Shown here one piece after another: positions 1 through 7,375 of a stretch of DNA of 15,379 bases. The notes under the pieces were generated by a model, which ran no database searches, was not told the DNA's origin, and saw only the letters and a list, made by a program, of their open reading frames with translations. Position numbers and translations under genes: made by a program. This stretch comes from an uncultured Bacilli bacterium. GTDB lineage: Bacteria > Bacillota_I > Bacilli_A > RF39 > UBA660. Positions within the stretch are counted from its first letter, which is position 1, and each line of letters begins with the position of its first letter. The DNA is taken from contig CANQIR010000007.1 in the NCBI GenBank assembly GCA_947624095.1, positions 1 to 15,379 of the forward strand, read 5' to 3'.

Positions 1-2
1 TT

Positions 3-329
3 TTTCCAGTAGTTAATGTGGCTACAACTTTCTCATATGTGGTAATTTTATTAGGTATATTATTTCAGGCATTAAATTTAGTATTAATAGGTATTGCTTT
101 AACTGGTACTGGTTTAATTTTTCAATTAGTAACTTTACCTGTTGAATTTGATGCAAGTAATAGAGCGAAGAAAATTGTGGCCGATATGGGAATGGCCGAT
201 GCAGGCGAGAGCAAAGGGGTTGCAGATATGTTAGGAGCGGCAGCGATGACATATGTAGCTGGTGTTATTGCTAGTGCATTACAAATATTAAGATTACTAT
301 TAATTTTTGGGGGTGGCGATAGGGACTAA
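3..329 (+). CDS. YugP-like zinc metallopeptidase, C-terminal part
   Basis: This is the 3' end of a gene running in from the left edge. The reading frame is open from base 3, so the GTG at 18 is probably internal. About 108 residues are visible. Two hydrophobic segments (around window residues 10-35 and 80-100) flank a short polar region with LPVEFDAS followed by an AKK/GMA stretch, then an LGAAAMTYVAG helix and a final LRLLLIFGG. I recognise this as the C-terminal end of the membrane-embedded putative zinc peptidase family typified by Bacillus YugP (Pfam Zn_peptidase_2). The catalytic HExxH motif lies upstream of the window, so activity cannot be judged. The stop codon lies inside a terminator hairpin. 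The family call rests on the LPVEFDAS and terminal LLLIFGG segments, and the cellular role is not established. Confidence 0.8.
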   Translation, partial: FPVVNVATTFSYVVILLGILFQALNLVLIGIALTGTGLIFQLVTLPVEFDASNRAKKIVADMGMADAGESKGVADMLGAAAMTYVAGVIASALQILRLLLIFGGGDRD

Positions 330-342
330 AAGTCCTTTTTTT
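321..342 (+). terminator. Intrinsic terminator overlapping the yugP-like stop codon
   Basis: A seven-base-pair stem (321-327 with 331-337, one G-U pair) closes a three-base AAA loop and runs into seven T residues at 336-342. The TAA stop at 327-329 sits in the stem and loop, so the transcript ends almost at the last codon. Confidence 0.8.
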
Positions 343-344
343 AA

Positions 345-373
345 TTGCTAAAATTTAGTGATAAGAGTATACT
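345..373 (+). promoter_or_regulatory. Likely sigma-A promoter for the S8 protease
   Basis: TTGCTA (345-350), a 17-base spacer and TATACT (368-373) match 4/6 and 5/6 of the vegetative consensus. It lies between the upstream terminator and the gene starting at 401. The ribosome binding site GAGGTG is at about 391-396. Confidence 0.55.
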
Positions 374-400
374 TAATTATAAGAAAGTTAGAGGTGTGAG

Positions 401-3400
401 ATGGCAGAAGTAAATAAAGATAAAGATGAAGCAACTAAGACCAAAAAGGAATCCGAAAAAGGTAAAAAGCTAAAAACTACAAAGGCGAAAACGGTAAAGC
501 AAAAAGAAGAGAAGAAGGTAGAACCGGAAGTAAAAGAAGAACTGGTAACTATTAAGGAAGAAAAAAATGATGAAAAAGTAGTTACAGAAAGTAAGGAAGT
601 ACCGGTAAAAGAAGAAAATAAAAAGGAAAAAAAGAAGAAAGAAAAGAAAGCAAAAAAAGAAAAAGTACCGAAAGAGAAGAAACCGAGAAGTAATAAGATA
701 TTAGTAATTTCAATAATTGTTTTATTAATTGTTATTTTGTTATTGTTAGCTTATATATTTTTATTACCACTTAAAGCTAAAGTAAATACTAAAGGTGATA
801 ATGTTACAAAGACTGGTTATTTAGATTTTGAAATAGATTTAAGTTCTAATAAACCAATATGGAGTATATATTATGCTTTTGATCCAGCTGATGAAAATGA
901 TTTGTCATACTATACAAAGTATGAAGATAAGGATGGATTATTTAGTACTAAGATGGAACTTGGTGATATATCAATTCCAGTGGGAGAAAGAGAGTTAACA
1001 ATTTATGTTAAATCATTGTTTGGTAGTCACGATGTAGTAAAAATTCCAGTAGAATTTAAATTAGGTTATATTGGTGAATTTGATGCAAGTAAGGTTGGGA
1101 TGGTTGATGGAGTTCAAGCTGTAAAAGACGAATTAATAGTAACATTTTATGAGGGAGTTAAAGCAAGCGAAGCTAAGAAACTTTTAAATAATTATGGGGG
1201 AACTGTTGTCGGAGAAGTTTACTTTATGAATCAGTATCAAGTTCAATTTGAGGGAGATATTACGGATATTAAAGATGAGCTAGAAGATGAGTCCGATATA
1301 GAAAGTGTTAGTTATAATTTAGTTAATACAATTATTCCTAGTGCTAATCTTTGTGGTAAGACAGGATATGCGGAATTTGATTATGATAATAAAGAGTATA
1401 ATTATGAGTTAATTAAAGCAAGAACTGCTTATCAATATTTAAATAATTATAGTCCTTATCAAATAAATGTGGGTGTAATTGATTCACCAGTATATTATAA
1501 ACACGAAGATTTACAAATTAATACGAATAATATTTTTGTTGCTAGTGATAATGCAACTGGTATTGATTCTATTGATACTTTATTGGCATATGCAAATAGT
1601 CAAAGTAAAGATCAAACAACAGAAATAGGTTGTAATACATTATCAGTTTTATCTCACGGAACTCATGTTGCAGGAATTATTGGAGCTAAACACGATGATA
1701 AAGGAGTTTCAGGGATAACTGATTATGTCAATTTATATTATGCACCATCTGGTTATTATTCATTGGATCCAGAAGGTAAATTAGTACAATATGCATCTAA
1801 TTTTGCTATTTCATTTGTTTTATCTAGAATGATAATGTCAGATGTTAGAGTAATAAATATGAGTTATGGTTTAGGTGAACTTTCTAGTGAATCAAAAGCT
1901 GAATATCAAGAATTTTATAATTCATATTTTGATACAATAAGTAAAATGAATAAAGATTTCTTAATTGTTAAAGCAGCGGGGAATGATAATATAGATGCTA
2001 GTGGCGAAGCATTAGTTGATGTGCTTAAACACGTTAGTTATCTTGATGATCGATTACTAGTTGTTGGTGCAGCACAAATGTCAACAAGTCTTTTTGGTAA
2101 AACTATTTTAAGTAAAGCAAGTTATTCTAATTATGGTGATTATGTTGATATAATAGCGCCAGGTAGAGTTTATAGTACTATTTATGATAATCAATATGAT
2201 TGGATTGGTGGTACTTCACAAGCGACTCCACAAGTAGCAGGAGCTGCTGCCTTACTTTATAACCTTGATCCTGAATTGACAGCTAGTGAAGTTAAGGAAG
2301 CATTAATAGATGGTGCTAGTGATAAAATTAGATATGATGGAAAACCTTATAAATTTTTAGACGTAGCGGCTTCATTTTTGTTAGCACTTGATAAAAGTTC
2401 TTATAATGAACAGGTAGACGAATTAAGAAAAGAATTAGAAAAAGAAGAAGATTCTAGTACAAAATATGGTTATATAACTGGTTCAATTCTTGATGCTAAA
2501 ACTAATAAGATGCCAGAATTATTTAGTGGTGCTATATCATTTATAAATAATGAGACAGAAGAAACTTATACTGGTGCTTATGGAACTGATGGATTTAGTC
2601 TTGGTGATGGGGAATATGAATTTATCTTACCTGTTGGAACATATACAATGGTAATTTATTTCCCAGGGTATTATGAAGATAAAGTTTATAATATTAAGAT
2701 TGATGAAGGAGTTACAACATATAATGTCTTACTTAAAGTAATTGATGAAGAGGAAAATAAAGAAACAGGTACAGCAGTAGGATATGTTGTAGATGCTTTT
2801 GATGGAAGTCATATACCTAAGGCATCACTCAAGATATATAAAGGAGTATCTAATTCAACGGAAGACTTTGTGATGGAGATTCAAGCTGACAAAAATGGCT
2901 GGTATGAAGTATCATTAACGCCGGGGAATTATACTGCTTATGTAAGTGCTAATGGTTATACGGCAGGCAAAACGAATATTATTGTTTTAAGTAAAGTAAA
3001 CAATAATCAGGATTGTACTATTACACCAATATTAAAAGAAGGGGAAATTAGAGCGATACTTACTTGGGGAGCGACACCTAGTGATTTGGATTCCCATTTA
3101 GTTGGACCTAAACCAGGTGGTGGAACATTCCATACATATTTTGAAAATAAAAATTATTATTATAATAATACAAAGTATGATAACTTAGATTTGGATGATA
3201 CAACTAGTTACGGACCAGAAACTACTTCAGTATATGTAGGAGTAGAGGGAACTTATACTTATTATGTACACGATTATTCTAATCGTAGTTCTAGTAGTTC
3301 GAAAGCTTTAGGATTATCTGGGGCACAAGTTAAATTATTTATTGCTGGTGAAGAAGAACCGATTGTGTTCAATGTACCTAACCAAGCGGGAACATTATGG

Positions 3401-3484
3401 AAAGTATTTACAATTGAAAATGGTAAAGTAAAACCAGTAAATGAAATGAGTTATCATAATGCACCTATTTCAGTAGGGCAATAA
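401..3484 (+). CDS. Membrane-anchored S8 (subtilisin-like) serine protease with C-terminal beta domains
   Basis: A 1027-residue type II membrane protein. Residues 1-99 are an extremely Lys/Glu-rich, probably disordered cytoplasmic tail. Residues ~100-124 are the single membrane span, and everything after should be outside. An Ig-like segment (~128-235) precedes an I9/fervidolysin-type prodomain (~241-312). The peptidase_S8 domain (~340-665) has Asp361 in VGVIDSPV, His419 in SHGTHVAG, oxyanion Asn528 in AAGNDN and Ser606 in GGTSQATPQVAG, so the triad is complete. The Asp motif reads DSP where D-T/S-G is usual. A charged helix (~666-688) leads to two carboxypeptidase-regulatory/CNA-B-like beta domains (~690-790, ~794-880) and a YfaP/DUF2135-like domain from ~881 (LTWGATPSDLDSHL). 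There is no LPXTG sorting signal. It probably processes or degrades extracellular proteins. The substrate is unknown. The gene appears monocistronic, with its own promoter and terminator. Confidence 0.9.
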   Translation: MAEVNKDKDEATKTKKESEKGKKLKTTKAKTVKQKEEKKVEPEVKEELVTIKEEKNDEKVVTESKEVPVKEENKKEKKKKEKKAKKEKVPKEKKPRSNKILVISIIVLLIVILLLLAYIFLLPLKAKVNTKGDNVTKTGYLDFEIDLSSNKPIWSIYYAFDPADENDLSYYTKYEDKDGLFSTKMELGDISIPVGERELTIYVKSLFGSHDVVKIPVEFKLGYIGEFDASKVGMVDGVQAVKDELIVTFYEGVKASEAKKLLNNYGGTVVGEVYFMNQYQVQFEGDITDIKDELEDESDIESVSYNLVNTIIPSANLCGKTGYAEFDYDNKEYNYELIKARTAYQYLNNYSPYQINVGVIDSPVYYKHEDLQINTNNIFVASDNATGIDSIDTLLAYANSQSKDQTTEIGCNTLSVLSHGTHVAGIIGAKHDDKGVSGITDYVNLYYAPSGYYSLDPEGKLVQYASNFAISFVLSRMIMSDVRVINMSYGLGELSSESKAEYQEFYNSYFDTISKMNKDFLIVKAAGNDNIDASGEALVDVLKHVSYLDDRLLVVGAAQMSTSLFGKTILSKASYSNYGDYVDIIAPGRVYSTIYDNQYDWIGGTSQATPQVAGAAALLYNLDPELTASEVKEALIDGASDKIRYDGKPYKFLDVAASFLLALDKSSYNEQVDELRKELEKEEDSSTKYGYITGSILDAKTNKMPELFSGAISFINNETEETYTGAYGTDGFSLGDGEYEFILPVGTYTMVIYFPGYYEDKVYNIKIDEGVTTYNVLLKVIDEEENKETGTAVGYVVDAFDGSHIPKASLKIYKGVSNSTEDFVMEIQADKNGWYEVSLTPGNYTAYVSANGYTAGKTNIIVLSKVNNNQDCTITPILKEGEIRAILTWGATPSDLDSHLVGPKPGGGTFHTYFENKNYYYNNTKYDNLDLDDTTSYGPETTSVYVGVEGTYTYYVHDYSNRSSSSSKALGLSGAQVKLFIAGEEEPIVFNVPNQAGTLWKVFTIENGKVKPVNEMSYHNAPISVGQ

Positions 3485-3508
3485 GAGTTCTTGATGAACT
3501 CTTTTTTT
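3484..3508 (+). terminator. Intrinsic terminator of the S8 protease gene
   Basis: GAGTTC (3485-3490) pairs with GAACTC (3496-3501) around a five-base loop, extended by A3484-T3502, and is followed by seven T residues (3502-3508). It begins at the last base of the stop codon. Confidence 0.85.
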
Positions 3509-3591
3509 AAAATTTGTATAATAAAAATTTTAAAATTTGTATAATGAAATTGTTAAAAAATGTATAATAAAATCGTTAAAATTTGTATAAT
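3507..3591 (+). repeat. Four-copy 23-bp tandem repeat containing TATAAT
   Basis: The octamer TGTATAAT occurs at 3515-3522, 3538-3545, 3561-3568 and 3584-3591, exactly 23 bases apart each time. It is preceded by TTAAAATT (or TTAAAAAA in copy 3). Each copy holds a perfect -10 hexamer. The 23-base period equals one hexamer plus a 17-base spacer, so each TATAAT occupies the -35 position of the next. A further TATAAT lies at 3594-3599. The array sits between the protease terminator and the ATPase gene and probably contains that gene's promoter. Copy number could be variable. Confidence 0.85.
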
Positions 3592-3631
3592 ACTATAATA
3601 TATGGTAAGATAGTTTTAGGAGATGACTTAT

Positions 3632-4897
3632 ATGAAGTTTAATGAGAAGGAATATATAGCTCGATTGATAGATAAAAACTTAGCTGAATATCTGGAAGTA
3701 TTTGGAGCGGTATCTGTTGAAGGACCTAAGTGGTGTGGAAAAACATGGGCAGCTTCTAAAAGTGCCAAGAGCATTAAGTATTTAGATGATGCGGAAACGC
3801 AAGCCCAGGCATTACTTGATTTAGATTTGATTTTGAATGGGGAACAACCAGAACTTATTGATGAGTGGCATTTAGTGCCAGAGGTTTGGGATAGAGTTAG
3901 AAGAAGGTGTGACGAAGATTCTAAAAAGGGGAAATATATACTTACGTGTTCAACACAATTAACTGATAAGAAAAAAGCTAATATAACTCATTCAGGAGCT
4001 GGGAGAATTGGTAAATTAAAAATGTATACAATGAGTTTGTATGAATCTGGTGATTCTAGTGGTGAAGCTTCAATTCAGGCGATGTATGATGGTACTCAAA
4101 AAAATTGTAATGTTGAAAAAAAAGATATTTATGAAATTGCTAATTTTATTGTTAGAGGAGGTTGGCCTAGTAATTTAAAAACACAAAAAAAGCTATGTGG
4201 CTTAATACCTAAGAGTTATATTGAATCAATATTAGATAAAGATATTAGTGATGATAGAAAAAGGGATAAACAGAAGATGAAAATGGTAATTCAATCTTTA
4301 GCTCGTAATGAATCTACTATCGTTTCTAATAGTACATTACTTAGAGATATTAAAGAAAATAATATGGTAGGGATTGAAAGTAGACTTACTTTAGATGATT
4401 ATATTGATGTTTTGGATAGGTTAAATTTATTAGAGAATCAACCGGCTTATAATGAAAATTATCGTTCTTCTGAAAGATTAAGTAAATCTTTAAAAAGACA
4501 CTTTACTGATCCTTCCCTTGTTTGTGCGGCTTTAAATTTAAATGAAGAAAAATTATTAAATGATTTAAATACGTTTGGATTTTTATTTGAATCTTTAGTA
4601 GAAAGAGATTTAAGAATATATATTGAATATTTGGGAGGGAAATTATATTATTTTAGAGATAATGTTACGGGATTAGAAGTTGATGCTATATTGGAATTTG
4701 CTAATGGAGAATATGCTGCTATTGAGGTAAAGTTAGGATATAATTCAGTTAATGAAGCTAAAGCTAATTTGATGAAATTTAAAAATAATATGAAAAAACC
4801 GCCAAAGTTTATGGCGATTATTACAAGTAATTTTAGTGCTGTGGCGCAAGATGAAGATGGGATATATATATTACCAATAACGGCATTAAGACCATAA
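3632..4897 (+). CDS. AAA ATPase with C-terminal DUF4143 domain
   Basis: A 421-residue ATP-binding protein of the AAA_14 + DUF4143 architecture. The Walker A loop is GPKWCGKT (31-38). Walker B is LIDEWHLVPEVW, with D77 and E78. The C-terminal domain ends in a VDAIL...AAIEVKLG pattern (D351, E365, K367), which resembles the core of PD-(D/E)XK nuclease-like folds. The start at 3632 is chosen over the in-frame ATG at 3623 because AGGAG (3618-3622) abuts 3623 but is nine bases from 3632. Members occur as large paralogous sets in bacteria and archaea, and their physiological role is not established (defence, mobile-element and toxin-antitoxin-like roles have been suggested). It stands alone between the 23-bp repeat array and a bidirectional terminator. 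Family assignment is solid and function is open. Confidence 0.85.
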   Translation: MKFNEKEYIARLIDKNLAEYLEVFGAVSVEGPKWCGKTWAASKSAKSIKYLDDAETQAQALLDLDLILNGEQPELIDEWHLVPEVWDRVRRRCDEDSKKGKYILTCSTQLTDKKKANITHSGAGRIGKLKMYTMSLYESGDSSGEASIQAMYDGTQKNCNVEKKDIYEIANFIVRGGWPSNLKTQKKLCGLIPKSYIESILDKDISDDRKRDKQKMKMVIQSLARNESTIVSNSTLLRDIKENNMVGIESRLTLDDYIDVLDRLNLLENQPAYNENYRSSERLSKSLKRHFTDPSLVCAALNLNEEKLLNDLNTFGFLFESLVERDLRIYIEYLGGKLYYFRDNVTGLEVDAILEFANGEYAAIEVKLGYNSVNEAKANLMKFKNNMKKPPKFMAIITSNFSAVAQDEDGIYILPITALRP

Positions 4898-4920
4898 AAA
4901 CTATAGAGATATAGTTTTTT
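4896..4920. terminator. Bidirectional intrinsic terminator between convergent genes
   Basis: AAAAACTATA (4896-4905) and TATAGTTTTT (4910-4919) form a ten-base-pair stem with a GAGA loop. There are T residues on the 3' side of either strand, so it can serve both the ATPase gene (plus) and the glycosyltransferase gene (minus), whose stop codons both fall in or beside it. Confidence 0.8.
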
Positions 4921-6007
4921 ATTTATAAGTTGTAATTATAAAATTATATAAGTCTTTAACACTATTATTATTGATGTATTTGGCTAAATTGGTAGTCAAT
5001 TCTGTTTGTAAATCGGGATTATTTAGTAAAGTGTTTGTTAGGTTGACAACTTCATCATTAGTTTTAGCTACTAAAGACATATGATGATTCTGAAAGAAAT
5101 TAGCATTATAAGTTTCGACACCTGGTATTGGGGTTATGTGGATTAGAGGTTTTCTTAAAGCAGCAATTTCGGTAGTAGCAAGACCACCTGGTTTAGATAG
5201 TAAAACATCACAAACGTAAGCGTATTCTTTAAAATTATTAATAAATCCTAATACTTTTAAACGGTCATCTTTAATAGTTTTTAAATCAAGATATAAGTCA
5301 TCATTATTACCACATATAATAATGATACCAGTATTTCTAGTACCATTAAGTAAAGATGTAACTATTTCTTTTAGATTACCAAAACCCATAGAGCCACTCA
5401 TTATTAAGATATTTTTGGGATAAGATAATTCTAATTCTTTAATTATTTCATTTTTTGATTTGGTAATAGTTACATCTACGGGAATACCTAAAGGAATTAT
5501 TTTTTCTTCGGGAATATTAAAACTTAAATAATCACTTTTTAATTCAGCGGAAGGAATAATAAAGTAATCAGGATTAATCTCATTAGTAAAAGGAATACAT
5601 TTATAATCAGTGGCGATAAATAAAAAGTGAATATCTTTTTCTTTTTTGATGGCAGTTAAAGCTAGGGCTGGATATAGATGAGTACAAATACATAAGTCAT
5701 ATTGTTCTTGATTAATTAAGTCTTCCAATTTTTTACGACCTATTTTATTTAATAAATAAACTGGGGAGGTGATATTTGTTTTATTATAGATTTCACCTAA
5801 TTTATAAATATTTTTGAAGAAGAAACCATTATGAGCTAGGGATTTGTAATAAGCATTCTCTAGTAAATTTTGAGTTTTCTTATCATATAGAGCAAGATAA
5901 TTTTGATAAGTAGTAGGAATATTATGTGCAAGTAATTCATTAGTTATATAGTTAGCGGCGGCGTTATGACCACCACCGGTTGAGCAAGTTAAAACTAAAA
6001 CTTTCAT
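4919..6007 (-). CDS. GT28 glycosyltransferase, UgtP/MGDG-synthase-like glycolipid synthase
   Basis: A 362-residue protein of the MGDG synthase/UgtP family, which transfers sugar from a UDP-sugar to diacylglycerol at the inner membrane face to make glycolipids and lipoteichoic-acid anchors. The N-terminal Rossmann half begins with the family loop TCSTGGGHNAAA (8-19). The C-terminal donor-binding half has IMSGSMGFG (202-210), ICGNN (231-235) and SKPGGLATTE (271-280), then PIPGVETYNANFF. Length is a little under UgtP (about 380). The sugar added and whether it is processive cannot be read from sequence. It is the second gene of a minus-strand pair. Its ribosome binding site AGAGGTGA contains the TGA stop of the upstream gene (gap of four bases), so translation is probably coupled. 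The divergent acyltransferase operon nearby fits a lipid role. Confidence 0.85.
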   Translation of the reverse strand: MKVLVLTCSTGGGHNAAANYITNELLAHNIPTTYQNYLALYDKKTQNLLENAYYKSLAHNGFFFKNIYKLGEIYNKTNITSPVYLLNKIGRKKLEDLINQEQYDLCICTHLYPALALTAIKKEKDIHFLFIATDYKCIPFTNEINPDYFIIPSAELKSDYLSFNIPEEKIIPLGIPVDVTITKSKNEIIKELELSYPKNILIMSGSMGFGNLKEIVTSLLNGTRNTGIIIICGNNDDLYLDLKTIKDDRLKVLGFINNFKEYAYVCDVLLSKPGGLATTEIAALRKPLIHITPIPGVETYNANFFQNHHMSLVAKTNDEVVNLTNTLLNNPDLQTELTTNLAKYINNNSVKDLYNFIITTYK

Positions 6008-6011
6008 TATT

Positions 6012-6650
6012 TCACCTCTTTAAACGATCAACATTAACATACATATTATCTAGATAATCATAACCAAAATATTTGTCTAAAAATTCTTCGTAAGAATTAG
6101 ATGGTGGGATGTCTTGAATTTCTTTAGTCATACGATAAAAAGAGGTGAGAGTGAGAAATACATCTAAGATAAGGAAGCAAATTAAGGTATTAGTAATTAT
6201 TTTTAAGTTATCAAAATTGATACGGTCAATAATTTTACAAAACTTTGGATAAATAATTTTAATCCAGATAATACCTAGTAATCCCCAAATAAGAGCAAAT
6301 AATAAACAGATACGACCATTTAGATTAAAGGGACGACTTGAATAATCCCAAGCAGTGAAGCCCATAAAATATTCCATTCCCCAACTCATAATATATTCTA
6401 AAATAGAAGATGATATTGCACTTACCATAAATATAGTTAAATTGTTACTTTTTTTAAATTTATATAGAAAGATAGATAATGCTAAAGCACCGACACCATA
6501 AGCAAGGCCAAAAGGACCGAGAACTAAGGATGAGTGATTGACAAATCCTTGACCACGGCAGAATGATAAGATAACTTCAAAAAGCCAGCCAAAGATGGAT
6601 GAGACAATAAATATCCAAAATAAATAATAAAAATATTTCTTTTTTTTCAT
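6012..6650 (-). CDS. CmpB-like (putative ABC-transporter type IV) membrane protein
   Basis: A 212-residue integral membrane protein with about five hydrophobic spans (roughly 8-28, 40-62, 72-92, 110-132, 150-170). The segment IFGWLFEVILSF followed by LVLGPFGLAYG, then EYIMSWGMEYFMGFTAWDYS and FNLNGRICL, identifies the Pfam ABC_trans_CmpB family (formerly DUF1113), common in Firmicutes and of unproven function despite its name. The start is placed at the ATG 6650, preceded by GAGGGA (6655-6660). An in-frame TTG at 6662 would add four residues but has no separate ribosome binding site. The C-terminal ~45 residues are polar, with PPSNSYEEFLDKYFGYDYLD. It leads a two-gene operon with the glycolipid synthase, which suggests a membrane-lipid or envelope connection. 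That role is inference. Confidence 0.8.
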   Translation of the reverse strand: MKKKKYFYYLFWIFIVSSIFGWLFEVILSFCRGQGFVNHSSLVLGPFGLAYGVGALALSIFLYKFKKSNNLTIFMVSAISSSILEYIMSWGMEYFMGFTAWDYSSRPFNLNGRICLLFALIWGLLGIIWIKIIYPKFCKIIDRINFDNLKIITNTLICFLILDVFLTLTSFYRMTKEIQDIPPSNSYEEFLDKYFGYDYLDNMYVNVDRLKR

Positions 6651-6673
6651 AATATCCCTCAATGTATAAGATG

Positions 6674-6682
6674 ATTATAACA
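6674..6682 (-). promoter_or_regulatory. Extended -10 promoter for the minus-strand lipid operon
   Basis: Read on the minus strand, TG-T-TATAAT (6682 to 6674) is a perfect extended -10. Transcription would start near 6667, just upstream of the GAGGGA ribosome binding site. No good -35 is present at 17 bases, as expected for extended -10 promoters. A TTGACA on the same strand (6737-6732) is too far away to pair with it. Confidence 0.55.
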
Positions 6683-6795
6683 AATGGAAAGGAACTTTTA
6701 AATATAGACTTATTTTGTCGAAGAGAATAAGTGTCAAATAAGGAAAATTTGTATTTTTGGAAAATATATTATATTATTATAGTGGAGTTGATATA

Positions 6796-7374
6796 ATGAA
6801 GGAACCTATATTTTACAAAATTGTTAGACCTATTATAAAGTTTTTGTTCTTGATTGTATATCGACCTCTAATTATTGGTAAAGAGAATATTCCCAAAGAA
6901 GGAAGAGTAATTCTAGCGGGGAATCATACTAATAATTTTGATTGTTTACTTTTAATATCTTCAACAAAGAGATGTATTCATTTTTTGGCGAAAGATTCCT
7001 TATATAAAGGATGGAAAAAAGTAATATTTAAGAATATGGGAATTATTCCGGTGGATAGGAGTAAGAAGAATAAGGAAGCAATGGAGACAGCTAGAACATT
7101 TTTATTAGATGATAAAGTTATTGGAATATTTCCGGAAGGTACAATTAATCGGACAGATGAGATTATAATGCCATTTAAAATGGGAAGTGTTAAATTAGCT
7201 AGTGATACTGATAGTTATATTGTACCTTTTGTAATTACAGGAAGTTATAGGATATTTAGAAAAGGACTTAAAGTAGAATTTGGTAAACCATATAAAATGG
7301 TAGATAGTGATTTAGAAAAAGAAAATGAAAAATTAATGGAAATAATCAAAGAGGGATTAAGGAAAGGAAGATAA
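6796..7374 (+). CDS. PlsC-type lysophosphatidate acyltransferase (first copy)
   Basis: A 192-residue member of the PlsC/LPLAT family, which acylates lysophosphatidic acid (1-acyl-glycerol-3-phosphate) to phosphatidic acid at the cytoplasmic membrane. The acyltransferase HX4D motif is H44-TNNF-D49 in GNHTNNFD. The glycerophosphate-binding motif is FPEGT (112-116). A hydrophobic N-terminal helix (~10-25) should associate with membrane. The ATG at 6796 is preferred because GGAG (6784-6787) lies eight bases upstream. The in-frame TTG at 6757 lacks a ribosome binding site and would add an uncharacteristic Tyr-rich extension. It is the first gene of a tight three-gene operon, one base before the ligase. 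It is clearly related to, but divergent from, the second acyltransferase at 9120. Exact acyl-acceptor specificity is unproven. Confidence 0.88.
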   Translation: MKEPIFYKIVRPIIKFLFLIVYRPLIIGKENIPKEGRVILAGNHTNNFDCLLLISSTKRCIHFLAKDSLYKGWKKVIFKNMGIIPVDRSKKNKEAMETARTFLLDDKVIGIFPEGTINRTDEIIMPFKMGSVKLASDTDSYIVPFVITGSYRIFRKGLKVEFGKPYKMVDSDLEKENEKLMEIIKEGLRKGR

Positions 7375-7375
7375 G

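Noticed and set aside
22..252. Minus-strand open frame opposite the YugP-like gene
   Set aside because: It overlaps a recognisable conserved membrane protein on the other strand and has no recognisable domain.
3507..3591. Short regularly spaced repeats as a CRISPR array
   Set aside because: The 23-base period leaves no room for spacers, the units are contiguous and A/T-rich, and no cas gene is present.
6732..6737. Perfect minus-strand TTGACA as the -35 of the CmpB operon
   Set aside because: It is about 52 bases from the TATAAT at 6679-6674, and the hexamer 17 bases away from it (AATAAG) is a poor -10.
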